A stretch of DNA of 64,000 nucleotides, taken from NCBI RefSeq assembly GCF_026283945.1, contig NZ_JAPDPC010000001.1:186001-250000 (forward strand), read 5' to 3'. Of this stretch, positions 37,310-45,781 are shown one piece after another. This DNA comes from Dyella humicola. Lineage in GTDB: Bacteria; Pseudomonadota; Gammaproteobacteria; Xanthomonadales; Rhodanobacteraceae. Under the pieces are notes generated by a model. The model made no database searches. It was not told the origin of the DNA and worked only from the letters and a program-made list of their open reading frames with translations. Numbering within the stretch: position 1 is the stretch's first letter; every line of letters begins with the position of its first letter. Position numbers and translations under genes: made by a program.

Positions 37310-39633
37310 TGCGTGGCTCCGACCTCGAATCCGATGGCGAAGTGCTCAAAACTGTCAGTGTCGAGCGCCGGAGCAAGAAAATGACCCTGCGCATGATCAC
37401 AACCTATCTTGGTGAGATAGGCCAAGGCCGCGGCATCCTCGACGCCTTCGGCGGTTACCCCATAACCGAGTCGATGCGCGAGCTCCACGATGGAGCGCAC
37501 GATCATCCGGTCGTCTGCATGCGTGGCAAGACCCTGCACAAACATCTTGTCAATCTTCAATTCGTGCACCGGAAGCTTTCGGAGATAGGCAAGCGATGAC
37601 TGGCCCACTCCAAAGTCATCGACGGCGATACGCAAGCCTAGATCGGCCAGCTCGCGCAGGACTTGAATCGCGATGACCGGCTCGCCGATCACCGCGCTCT
37701 CGGTGATCTCCAGTCGCAGTCGCTCGACCTTCACCCGATGCAAGGTGAGCAGATGCGCGACGCGCCGTGGCAGTTCGAGATCGTGCAGATCGCGCGCCGA
37801 CAGATTGACCGCAATATGCCAGTTCAATCCCTGCGCCGACCAACGCTGCAATTGCGAAATGGCGGTCGCCAGCACCCAGCGTGTCACGCGGTGGATGTTG
37901 CCGGTTTCCTCGGCCAGCGTGATGAAGGCATCCGGTGGCACGAAGCCGAGCTTGGGATGCTGCCAACGAATCAGCGCCTCGGCGCCATCGATGACCTGTT
38001 CGCGCAGGCTCATTTTCGGTTGATAGTGCAGCACCACGTCGTTGCGTTCGATGGCGTCGCGCAGGTCACCCATCAGCGACAGGCGTTCGGGGCGATGCGG
38101 ATCGCTGGCTGCATCGTAGAAGGCCACGGCTTGCGGTACCCGCAAGGCGGCAAACAAGGCTATCTCGGCCCGTTGCAGCAACTCGCTGGCGGCACGGGCG
38201 TGGTCCGGATGCATGGCAATGCCCACGGCCGGCACCGTATCGATCGAAACGTCCGGCTCCTGATAGGGCTTGTTCAGCACCTCGAGCAAGTGCAGCGACA
38301 GGGCGATGGCCTCGGCCCGGCCCGCATGCGGCAGCCAGATCAGAAAGGCGGTATCAGAAGCGCGCGCGGCGAAGCCTGCCGTGGCCGTTTGCCGGATCCG
38401 CTCGGCCGCATCGCGCATGAGTCGTTCGCTCAGCGCATGGCCCACGGTCTTGATGATCTCGGGAATGCGGGTGAGGCCCACCATCAACACCGCGCCTTTG
38501 TCTTGCTCCTGCAGACTTCGCTGGATGAAGGCTTCCGCGGCGGTGCGGTTGGGCAGTTCCGTGGTGGCATCGTGCAGGGACTGAAACCGGATGCGGTCTT
38601 CGCGCTGACGAATCGACTGGGTCATGGTGGAGAACGCCGTGGCCAGTTGCCCCAGTTCATCCTGGCGTTCGACCGCGGCTGGCGCGCTGTAGTCGCCCTG
38701 CTCGATACGCCGCACGGAGGCCGCCAGCGCTTCGATCGGCCGAGAGACCCCACGCGCTATCAGCCAGGCACCGAGCAAACCCAGCACCAGGCCCAGCGCG
38801 AGCAAGCCGAGCCATGTCGAAAGGACCGAATGGTACGGACGCAGCGCATCATCGAGTGAATAGCCAATCACGGCCTGGACGGGCGCACTCTCCTGCAGTG
38901 GGCTTAGCGGCCGCGCCAGCACCAGATACTCGTGCCGGCCGACCTTTTCGAGGGCGGGTTGGGGTGTCAGGGATGACAAGCCACCCATCAGATCGACGCG
39001 TGAATCGCTGCGGGCGACCACATCCCATCGGGACGCCTGCGTCCGCGCCACCAGCTCGATGTCCTTGGGCAGCGCCGATAGATGCTGCATGCGCGCCAGA
39101 AAGGCATCGTCGATAGGGATGCCGGCGCCTATCAGCGCGACCGGCTGCGGTGCGTAGATCGGTACCACCACCATCCAGTACGCCTTGCCGTCCAAGGCCA
39201 CCACGGCAGCCGTGCGCTGGCTGAACGCACGATCGATCAGGTCGGGAAAGGGAAAGCGCTGTAGCGAAGACGATCCGCCAAGCGTGTCCACTTGGATAGT
39301 CCCGTCCAGTCCCATCATGAGCATGCGCGACGCACCCACGCGCCGGCCGTGATTGCGCAGCACCGAGAACACCGTGTCCTTGTCATGCTGCGCGATGGCG
39401 GCGCGAAGCGCGTAATCGAGCGCGAGGATCTGCACGCTTTCGGCCACGCGGGAAGAAATATCGTCCAACTGATCGACGAAGGCATCCGCCGAGACCGTGA
39501 GCTGGCGCTTACCCTCGGCGACGAGCTGGCGGTGGGTGACTTCGGAAACCAAAACAGCCGTCAGCGCCTGCACCGCGACGATCGTCGTCACGACGAACAG
39601 AGCCAATCGCATGCGGAATCCGATGATGGCCAT
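37306..39633 (-). CDS. Membrane sensor with HAMP, degenerate GGDEF and intact EAL domains
   Basis: The 775-residue protein has a membrane helix (about 9-30), a periplasmic sensor domain (30-270), a second helix (272-294), HAMP (295-345), a GGDEF-type domain (355-510) and an EAL domain (520-765). The cyclase signature is ASDTA (425-429) instead of GGDEF, so cyclase activity is not expected. The phosphodiesterase residues are all present: E552 in EALIRW, N610, E642, D672 and D673 in DDFGVGQSS, K693, E729 in EGVE and Q749. It should therefore degrade cyclic di-GMP in response to a periplasmic signal. It lies 9 bp after the cupredoxin gene and overlaps the barrel gene. Confidence 0.93.
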   Translation of the reverse strand: MAIIGFRMRLALFVVTTIVAVQALTAVLVSEVTHRQLVAEGKRQLTVSADAFVDQLDDISSRVAESVQILALDYALRAAIAQHDKDTVFSVLRNHGRRVGASRMLMMGLDGTIQVDTLGGSSSLQRFPFPDLIDRAFSQRTAAVVALDGKAYWMVVVPIYAPQPVALIGAGIPIDDAFLARMQHLSALPKDIELVARTQASRWDVVARSDSRVDLMGGLSSLTPQPALEKVGRHEYLVLARPLSPLQESAPVQAVIGYSLDDALRPYHSVLSTWLGLLALGLVLGLLGAWLIARGVSRPIEALAASVRRIEQGDYSAPAAVERQDELGQLATAFSTMTQSIRQREDRIRFQSLHDATTELPNRTAAEAFIQRSLQEQDKGAVLMVGLTRIPEIIKTVGHALSERLMRDAAERIRQTATAGFAARASDTAFLIWLPHAGRAEAIALSLHLLEVLNKPYQEPDVSIDTVPAVGIAMHPDHARAASELLQRAEIALFAALRVPQAVAFYDAASDPHRPERLSLMGDLRDAIERNDVVLHYQPKMSLREQVIDGAEALIRWQHPKLGFVPPDAFITLAEETGNIHRVTRWVLATAISQLQRWSAQGLNWHIAVNLSARDLHDLELPRRVAHLLTLHRVKVERLRLEITESAVIGEPVIAIQVLRELADLGLRIAVDDFGVGQSSLAYLRKLPVHELKIDKMFVQGLATHADDRMIVRSIVELAHRLGYGVTAEGVEDAAALAYLTKIGCDHAQGHFLAPALDTDSFEHFAIGFEVGATQ

Positions 39634-39642
39634 GGCTGCCGG

Positions 39643-40314
39643 TCAATACCCCAGGTGTTCGCGGTCGATCTGCAGGCGCGGATCGGGGATCAAGGACAAG
39701 GCCATCGTGATGGGGTCCGGAGACGTGTTCCCATCGAGATGGATGGCACGCACGACGTCGGGTCGCCCGGGGTGCAATTGCGGATGCCATAGATGCAGGG
39801 TGTATTGACCCGTCGGGAGGCGCGGCAGGGTGATCTGTCCGTCGGGTCCGGACACGGCGATGTTCTCTGCATCGGACACGTACAGGTACGTGATCATGTG
39901 ATCGTGGATGTTGCAGCCGACCGCAGCGATGCCGGTGTGATCCAGGGGCAGCGGGGGCGAGCTTTCGCCCGGTCGCAACACGAACTCGAACGACTTGATC
40001 GGTGAGAACGAGTAGACGTGATGGCGCGTGGTATCGCTGTTGCGGAAAACCACCATGTCGCCGGGCCGGAACACCTGGACGTAGGGACGAAAGGTCTCAT
40101 CCTTCTGGTCGATGATCCTGGTGGCCGAAGCAGGGCGCTCATTCGAGGACAGTTTGGCCGAATCGAGCGCCGGGGCATCGCGCGTCACGGTGAGCACGGC
40201 GTCGCTGACGGGCTTGCCGTCGCCGCCGATCACCTTCACGGTCAGATCACTCGCTGCTGCCGGCCATGCGATCGGCAGCACGAAGGCCATGACTATCATG
40301 CGTAGCCAACGCAT
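39643..40314 (-). CDS. Periplasmic cupredoxin-like protein (annotated elsewhere as methylamine utilization protein)
   Basis: The 223-residue protein has a signal peptide (MRWLRMIVMAFVLPIAWPAAA) and a cupredoxin-like region with a type-1 copper ligand set: His 98 or 99 in TTRHHVYSF, and Cys 134, His 137 and Met 140 in GCNIHDHM. Segments flanking the copper region resemble a carboxypeptidase-regulatory-like fold (LTVKVIGGDGKPVSDAVLTV; GQITLPRLPTGQYTLHLWHP). The methylamine name used for such proteins is historical; no methylamine dehydrogenase genes are present. AGGGGA lies 6 nt before the ATG. It is first in the operon with the EAL sensor and the barrel. Confidence 0.85.
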   Translation of the reverse strand: MRWLRMIVMAFVLPIAWPAAASDLTVKVIGGDGKPVSDAVLTVTRDAPALDSAKLSSNERPASATRIIDQKDETFRPYVQVFRPGDMVVFRNSDTTRHHVYSFSPIKSFEFVLRPGESSPPLPLDHTGIAAVGCNIHDHMITYLYVSDAENIAVSGPDGQITLPRLPTGQYTLHLWHPQLHPGRPDVVRAIHLDGNTSPDPITMALSLIPDPRLQIDREHLGY

Positions 40315-40494
40315 CGATATTCCCCTGGGTTCCCCGCGGGCTAGCCTACAGCACCCGGCGGGTTCGCAACCACAGGGGCTGCCCCCCAGGCTTATGGGCC
40401 GGCTTTAGTGGCGGAGAACTGGCGTCCGGCGCCACGCGGGGCGCCGGGGCCAAGGCCGGCAAGGGGCAGGCTTCCTACGGCCGGGCTTGCGTGC

Positions 40495-41496
40495 TCAGTG
40501 CGACAGCGCAAACGCGGTCAGGATGCGCGCCGTCTCTTCCGGCTTCTCCAGGATCGGCATGTGATTGCAGCCGGTCAGTACGCTGGTGCTGATGGCGCTG
40601 GCGTTCTTGAGGCCGTTGCGCAGGCTGTCGAGGGCGGAGATATCGACGATCTTGTCGTCGTGGCACCACAGCCCCAGCACCGGCAGGCTCAGCTGGTCGA
40701 GACGGTTCTGCACCGACAGGTACTGCGAGGGTTCGCGCAATTCATTGAACGTGTGTTCGATGAAGGCGCGGTTGGTCTGGTTGCGCTTGACCAGTACGTC
40801 GACGAAGCGACCTGGCATGGAGGGCGGCGTGACGAAGGCCAGCGAGGTGGCGCGTTCGAAGCCTGCGCGATCGTCATACACGAAGGGATTCTTGCCGGCC
40901 ATCGCCGCGCGCGAGAAGTCGTTCTCGTTGGTCTTGAGGCCAAACGAGCTCAGCAAGGCCAGCTCGGCCACGTGTTCCGGGTGCTCGGCCGCGTAGACGC
41001 CGGCGATCGCACCGCCCATGGAATGGCCGATCAGTACAAAGTGCGGCAAGTGCAGGGCTTCGACGAAGGCCTGCAAGCGTGCCGCCTGCGCATCGATGTT
41101 GTAGCTGGCGCCCTCGACGCGGCTGGATTCGCCCCAACCGGGCAGGTCAGGTGCGATCACGTGGAAATGCGGCGTCAGCAGCTCGGCCTGCTTGAGCCAC
41201 GCTTCCTTGCTCGCGGCGAAGCCATGCAGCAGCAACAGCGTGGGGCCCTGACCACCTTCGAAGTACACCCAGTTCGTATCGCCGACCTGCACCGAATGCG
41301 TCTCGACATGGGCTGACATGGCCTGCCGCTTGATCTCGGCCTTCATCAGCCATTGCGGCGCGAACAGATAGGAGCCGCCCAGCCCCACCGCCAGCAGCAT
41401 GGCGACAAAGGCGAGGAACTTCAGCCGGCGCAGCGCCAGGCGCTGCCACAAGGGGCGCGTTGAAGTCGGGGCCTTGGGCGGAGTCGGTGACGTCAT
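40495..41496 (-). CDS. Membrane-anchored alpha/beta hydrolase
   Basis: The preferred ATG at 41496 gives 333 residues: a short Pro/Thr-rich cytoplasmic segment, an anchor helix (about 27-47) and an alpha/beta-hydrolase fold. LLLLHGF supplies the oxyanion region, GHSMGG the nucleophile serine, and the Asp in WCHDDKIVD and the His in GCNHMPILEKPEE complete a likely triad. The lid segment and AxxHP pattern suit carboxyl-ester or lipase-type hydrolases acting outside the membrane. The substrate is unknown. Confidence 0.88.
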   Translation of the reverse strand: MTSPTPPKAPTSTRPLWQRLALRRLKFLAFVAMLLAVGLGGSYLFAPQWLMKAEIKRQAMSAHVETHSVQVGDTNWVYFEGGQGPTLLLLHGFAASKEAWLKQAELLTPHFHVIAPDLPGWGESSRVEGASYNIDAQAARLQAFVEALHLPHFVLIGHSMGGAIAGVYAAEHPEHVAELALLSSFGLKTNENDFSRAAMAGKNPFVYDDRAGFERATSLAFVTPPSMPGRFVDVLVKRNQTNRAFIEHTFNELREPSQYLSVQNRLDQLSLPVLGLWCHDDKIVDISALDSLRNGLKNASAISTSVLTGCNHMPILEKPEETARILTAFALSH

Positions 41497-41592
41497 GGGG
41501 TGTGCTCGTTGGGCGAGAGAGAATGGGCGCCGTGGTGGCGCGACCATCGATGGCGTCGCCCGCCTCCTTTTGCAAGGAGGCGGGCGCAGGTC

Positions 41593-43458
41593 TTACTTCT
41601 CGGTCTTGTCGCCCTTCTTCGCCTTGGCGAACACGGCCTCGACCGCTTGCTGCGTCATCGGGTGATAACCCGACTTGGCTTTGGCGTAGACCTGCTCAGC
41701 ATAGGCGAGGCCTTCCGGCGTCTTGGCGAAGGCCTTGTACAGCGGCATGGTGAGGTACAGGCGGCCGATGCGGCTCATGTGCTCGGCGGCGGCGCTCCAC
41801 ACGTCCTTGTCGCCGGCGGCGATCGCATGGGTGTACCAGCGCATGCCGATCTCGGCGTTGGGCGTGCCGGTGAGATGCCAGGTCGCATCGAGCTGCTTGA
41901 GCTTGTCCAGCGGCGCCACGTCCGGCATGCCGTCCAGGAAGTACATCCACTCCTGCGTATTCCAGCCCTTGGCGTCGAGCTTGTCGGCGGCCAGGGTGCC
42001 GGCGAGGAAAGCGGCGCGTTCCTTGTCGATCGCATCGAAGCGCGGCGACGACGGCAACGGCGCGTTCTTTGGAATGCCCGGGTCGTACACCCAGGCCTTC
42101 ACTTCGTCCCAGCTCATCTTGCCCGGATTCTTGTCGAACAGATTCGCCTTCAGGTAGTCCAGCATCTGCTCGGTGGTGATGCTCTGGAACGCGAAGTGGT
42201 TGAAGTAGCCCTTCAGGTACTCATCGAAGGTTTCACGACCAAAGCGCTGCTCCAGCGTGCGCAGGAACCACGAGCCCTTGTCGTAGGGAACTTCGGAAAG
42301 CGAATCGTCGGCGCCGATGCCGCGCGGCTCCGGAGCGAGGCGCTGCGAATTGACCGGCATCTCGCCGATGGTCTTCTGCAGTCCGCGTGCCGACAGCAAG
42401 GCTTCCTCATCGGCCAGGGTCTTGCCGTAGACGGCCTCGGTGATGCGGCCCTGCACGTACGTGGTAAAGCCTTCATTGAGCCATATGTCGCGCCAGGCGG
42501 CGCTGGTCACCAGGTTGCCCGACCACGAGTGGGCCAACTCGTGCGAGATCACCGAGACCAGGCTCTTGTCGCCCACCAGCAAGGTCGGCGTGGCGAACGT
42601 CATGTTCGGGTTTTCCATGCCGCCGAACGGGAACGACGGCGGCAGCACCAGCAGGTCATAACGGTCCCAGGCGTACGGACCGTAGAGCTTCTCGGCGCTG
42701 GCGATCAGCTTTTCGGTGTCTTCGAATTCCTTCGCCGCCTTGCCAACCACACTGGGCTCGGCATACACGGCTGAGCGCGGACCGGTTTCCTTCGCGGCGA
42801 TGTCGCCGGCGGCGATGGCCAACAGGTAGGAGGGAATCGGGTGGGGCTGGTTGAATCTGAAGTTGCCATCGAGCGGATGGTTGGCGTCGTTGATCGCGCT
42901 CATCACCACGCGCACATCCTTCGGTGCGGTCACGTTCGCGGTGTAAGTGAAGCGAACTGCTGGGGTGTCCTGCAGCGGTACCCACGAGCGGGCGTGGATG
43001 GATTCCGACTGCGAGAACATGAAGGGCAGCTTTTTGTCCGCCGTCTGTTCCGGCGTCAGCCATTGCAGGCCCGATGCGGTGGGCACGGTGGTGTAGACGA
43101 TGCGCACCTGCGCCGGCTGTTGCGGCGTGGCGATGGTCAGCTTGCTGCCCAATTCCTTGTCGCGCGGGGCCAGGGCGAACTTCAATGCATTGGCATGACC
43201 CTTGGCGTCGATGCCTTCGATGCTGGCGATCTTCAGGTCGCGCGTGTCCAGCGCCAGCGAGGTGGCCTTGGGGTTCTTCCAGTCCAAGGTCAGCGTGGCT
43301 TTGCCGTCCAGCTGTTTCTGCGGGAAGTCGATCTTCAAGTCCAGATCCAGGTGGGTCACGCGGACCTGGTCGGGCTGGGCGAAGGAATGCGGATCGGCGG
43401 CGAAGGCGCTCAGCGGCAGCACGAGGGCGCCGACGGCAAGGACATGTAACGGGCGCAT
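41593..43458 (-). CDS. Exported M1-family aminopeptidase (leukotriene-A4-hydrolase-like)
   Basis: The ATG at 43458 (GGAG upstream) starts a signal peptide ending ALPLSAFAA-like near residue 21; the full length is 621 residues. The M1 exopeptidase motif GGMEN lies at 279-283 and the zinc motif HELAH at 306-310, with the third ligand Glu 329 in WLNEGFTTY. The C-terminal helical domain (about 440-620) matches the LTA4-hydrolase type. It should cleave N-terminal residues from peptides in the periplasm or outside the cell. Confidence 0.95.
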   Translation of the reverse strand: MRPLHVLAVGALVLPLSAFAADPHSFAQPDQVRVTHLDLDLKIDFPQKQLDGKATLTLDWKNPKATSLALDTRDLKIASIEGIDAKGHANALKFALAPRDKELGSKLTIATPQQPAQVRIVYTTVPTASGLQWLTPEQTADKKLPFMFSQSESIHARSWVPLQDTPAVRFTYTANVTAPKDVRVVMSAINDANHPLDGNFRFNQPHPIPSYLLAIAAGDIAAKETGPRSAVYAEPSVVGKAAKEFEDTEKLIASAEKLYGPYAWDRYDLLVLPPSFPFGGMENPNMTFATPTLLVGDKSLVSVISHELAHSWSGNLVTSAAWRDIWLNEGFTTYVQGRITEAVYGKTLADEEALLSARGLQKTIGEMPVNSQRLAPEPRGIGADDSLSEVPYDKGSWFLRTLEQRFGRETFDEYLKGYFNHFAFQSITTEQMLDYLKANLFDKNPGKMSWDEVKAWVYDPGIPKNAPLPSSPRFDAIDKERAAFLAGTLAADKLDAKGWNTQEWMYFLDGMPDVAPLDKLKQLDATWHLTGTPNAEIGMRWYTHAIAAGDKDVWSAAAEHMSRIGRLYLTMPLYKAFAKTPEGLAYAEQVYAKAKSGYHPMTQQAVEAVFAKAKKGDKTEK

Positions 43459-43555
43459 CGGGGAGACTCCATCAGCAGGAACGCCGAGTATGCCATCGAC
43501 GGTGTGACGGCCGCCGGTACCGATGGTCATCCTGGAAGGGATTCCCGTTCCCTCA

Positions 43556-43638
43556 CCGTCATCCCAGCGAACGCTGGGATCCAGTGCCTTGAATCAAGAG
43601 CCGAAGTCGCTGGATCCCAGGTTTCGCTGGGATGACGG
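43556..43638. repeat. REP/MITE-like element with perfect 14-bp terminal inverted repeats
   Basis: CCGTCATCCCAGCG (43556-43569) is perfectly complementary to CGCTGGGATGACGG (43625-43638). The 83-bp element also contains internal CGCTGGGATCC / CTGGATCCCAG pairs. Related copies lie at 34028-34152 and 8960-9009. No transposase is nearby. Confidence 0.85.
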
Positions 43639-43675
43639 TACGTTTAGGCGGAGGCGCGGAACCGCGGCTCGAACG

Positions 43676-43975
43676 TCAATGCGTGGTGCTAGCCGGCGCC
43701 GGACGCTGCAGCGAACCGATGTAGTCGCGCACGTCCTGCTTGGACACGGCACCGCGGTGGGTCGTGTCGATCTGGTCGAAATGTGCCTTGATGAACGGCA
43801 CCTTCTCGGCCTCTTCCCGGGTCAACAGGCCGTCATGGTTCTTGTCGGCGATGTCGAAGTTCTTCATGGCCTTTTGTGCCGTGTTGGCGATACCGCCGTA
43901 GCCCGATTGGGCATGGCTGGCCGCCACGGCAAGCAACATGGCGAGCATGGCAACGGCAAGACGGGTGCGATGCAT
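43676..43975 (-). CDS. Exported EF-hand protein
   Basis: The 99-residue protein has a signal peptide (MHRTRLAVAMLAMLLAVAASHA) and one canonical EF-hand loop, DKNHDGLLTREE, with calcium-ligand positions filled. A second loop, DTTHRGAVSKQD, is degenerate. It is therefore likely a small periplasmic calcium-binding protein. It lies between the aminopeptidase and the Tat phosphoesterase gene but shows no close operon spacing with either. Confidence 0.85.
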   Translation of the reverse strand: MHRTRLAVAMLAMLLAVAASHAQSGYGGIANTAQKAMKNFDIADKNHDGLLTREEAEKVPFIKAHFDQIDTTHRGAVSKQDVRDYIGSLQRPAPASTTH

Positions 43976-44083
43976 GGCGATCCTCTCCGGCAGCGGTTCG
44001 AACCGAGTATGGCATCGCGGCCGTGAGTGGTTCGTGCCCGCTCACCCCTACCGGACTGGCGGCGGCGAGCGGGCAGGCTGCTC

Positions 44084-45781
44084 TCAAGCGGCGCCAAACT
44101 CCAGCGCCGCGGTCAGATCGCCCGGCGGCGGCCCACCTGCAGCCACCATCGCCTGCTCGCGCAGGGTCAGGCCGGGCAGCTTTTCCAGGCCGAAGCGACG
44201 GGTCAGGAAGCGTGCGATGGAGCCGGTGTCGTAAATGGTGTGGTCGACATGGCCCTTCTTGGCGAACGGCGACACGATGACGGCGGGGATGCGCGAGCCG
44301 GGTCCCCAGCGATCGCCCTTGGGCGGCGCCACGTGATCCCACCAGCCGCCGTTCTCATCGACGGTGATCACCACCAGCACCTGCTTCCACGCCGGTGATT
44401 TCTGCAGCGCATCGATGATGCGCATGATGTGGCGATCGCCCGCGTCCACGTCCGAATAACCGGCGTGCATGTTCAAGTCGCCCTGCGGCTTGTAGAAGCT
44501 CACCGCCGGCAATCTGCCCGCTTCGATATCCGCGATGAAGCGGTTGTCTGGCGCGGTTTCGCCCACGCCGCCATCACGCAGGTGCTGAGCGCGTGCCGCG
44601 GTGCCGGGGGCGAGACTCTTGAAATAGTTCAGTGGCTGATGATGAATCTGGAAGTTCGGGCGCTGTGGAAACTGGTGCTGGTCGCCGTCGCCCTTGCCAT
44701 CCAGGGCCAGCTGCCAGGCGCCGCCGTACCAGGCCCAGTCGACACCGGCCGCGGACAGCACATCGCCAATGTGCTTGTGCGTCTGCGGTGGCACCGTGTT
44801 GGGGCTGTCCGGATCGGCCAGGGCCGGGTTGCTGCCCGATTCCGTGGCGCTGGGCGCGTAGGGCGGCATCATCGTATTGACGGCCCAGAAGTCGGGCGTC
44901 AACGAGCTGCGTGAGGCGAAGCGAGGCGTGCCCGCCATCGCGCTGGCCGGCGAATCGCTGGCCAGCTGCAGGCGTGCATCGGTCGGTTCGCCGCTTTCCG
45001 TCTTGGCGATATTGAAACGTGCCGGGCTTTGATCGGCATTTGGGTAATACGGCGGTTGCGCGGCCACCAGGTACTGGTGGTTGAGGAACGAGCCGCCGAA
45101 AGCACCCATGAAGAAGTTGTCGCACAGCGTGAACTGGCGCGCGAGTTGCCACAGACGCAGGTGTGCCGCGCTGTCTCCGTAGTGGCCCATGACCATGGCG
45201 CCGGTATCGCCCCAGGCGACGAAGCCGTCGTTCTTGCCACCGTTGATCTGCAGCTGGTTGTTGTAGAAGCTGTGCACCAGATCGCGCGTGACCACGCCGT
45301 GCGGCAACGGCTCGCCCTTGCCGGTACGCAGTGCCCAGGGTGCATTGGGCAGGCCGACGAGATCGTCCTGCTTCACTTCGTAATTGCGGTGATTCACCGT
45401 CTGCGCGTGTGGCACCAGGCCATGCCAGATCGGCGGCAAGGTCTTCAGGATCGAGCCGTCACGATCGCGCTGCAGATAGCCCTCGGGCGTGAGCGCGGCG
45501 AGTGGTCTTTCCACGCCGGGGAAGTTCGCGAACAGATTATTGAAGCTGCGATTTTCCGCGTAGATCACCACGACCTGCTGAATGTGCTCGCGCAGGGCGG
45601 CATCGAGCGCGGTCGGCGTGCTGTCGGCGACCGCTTTGCCCGCGCGCGCGCTGCCCTGGTAGCCGCCGATGGCCAAGGCAGCGCCCGTCACCGCCATGCC
45701 GCCCAAGAGGCGGCGGCGGGACGGATCGATGGGTTCTTCGGGCGTGGAACCGTCGGTCGTTGGTGGCGTCTGCTTGGTCAC
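44084..45781 (-). CDS. Tat-exported AcpA-like phosphoesterase (acid phosphatase/phospholipase C family)
   Basis: The 565-residue protein begins with a twin-arginine signal (SRRRLLGGMAVTGAALAIGG, residues about 21-40). The fold belongs to the phosphoesterase family of AcpA and bacterial phospholipase C: VVVIYAENRSFNNLF (metal-binding and nucleophile region), GAFGGSFLNHQYL and VDENGGWWDHV, and SPFAKKGHVDH. Acid phosphatase versus phospholipase activity cannot be told from sequence. The start is a GTG that overlaps the stop of the upstream S10 peptidase gene, so it is the last gene of a three-gene set. Confidence 0.9.
   Translation of the reverse strand: MTKQTPPTTDGSTPEEPIDPSRRRLLGGMAVTGAALAIGGYQGSARAGKAVADSTPTALDAALREHIQQVVVIYAENRSFNNLFANFPGVERPLAALTPEGYLQRDRDGSILKTLPPIWHGLVPHAQTVNHRNYEVKQDDLVGLPNAPWALRTGKGEPLPHGVVTRDLVHSFYNNQLQINGGKNDGFVAWGDTGAMVMGHYGDSAAHLRLWQLARQFTLCDNFFMGAFGGSFLNHQYLVAAQPPYYPNADQSPARFNIAKTESGEPTDARLQLASDSPASAMAGTPRFASRSSLTPDFWAVNTMMPPYAPSATESGSNPALADPDSPNTVPPQTHKHIGDVLSAAGVDWAWYGGAWQLALDGKGDGDQHQFPQRPNFQIHHQPLNYFKSLAPGTAARAQHLRDGGVGETAPDNRFIADIEAGRLPAVSFYKPQGDLNMHAGYSDVDAGDRHIMRIIDALQKSPAWKQVLVVITVDENGGWWDHVAPPKGDRWGPGSRIPAVIVSPFAKKGHVDHTIYDTGSIARFLTRRFGLEKLPGLTLREQAMVAAGGPPPGDLTAALEFGAA

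Noticed and set aside
39643-40314. Reading the cupredoxin-like gene as part of a methylamine dehydrogenase pathway
   Set aside because: No methylamine dehydrogenase subunits or maturation genes lie nearby; the neighbours are a c-di-GMP protein and a porin-like barrel.
41500-42774. 424-codon plus-strand ORF opposite the M1 aminopeptidase
   Set aside because: Antisense shadow; no signal, domain or ribosome site.
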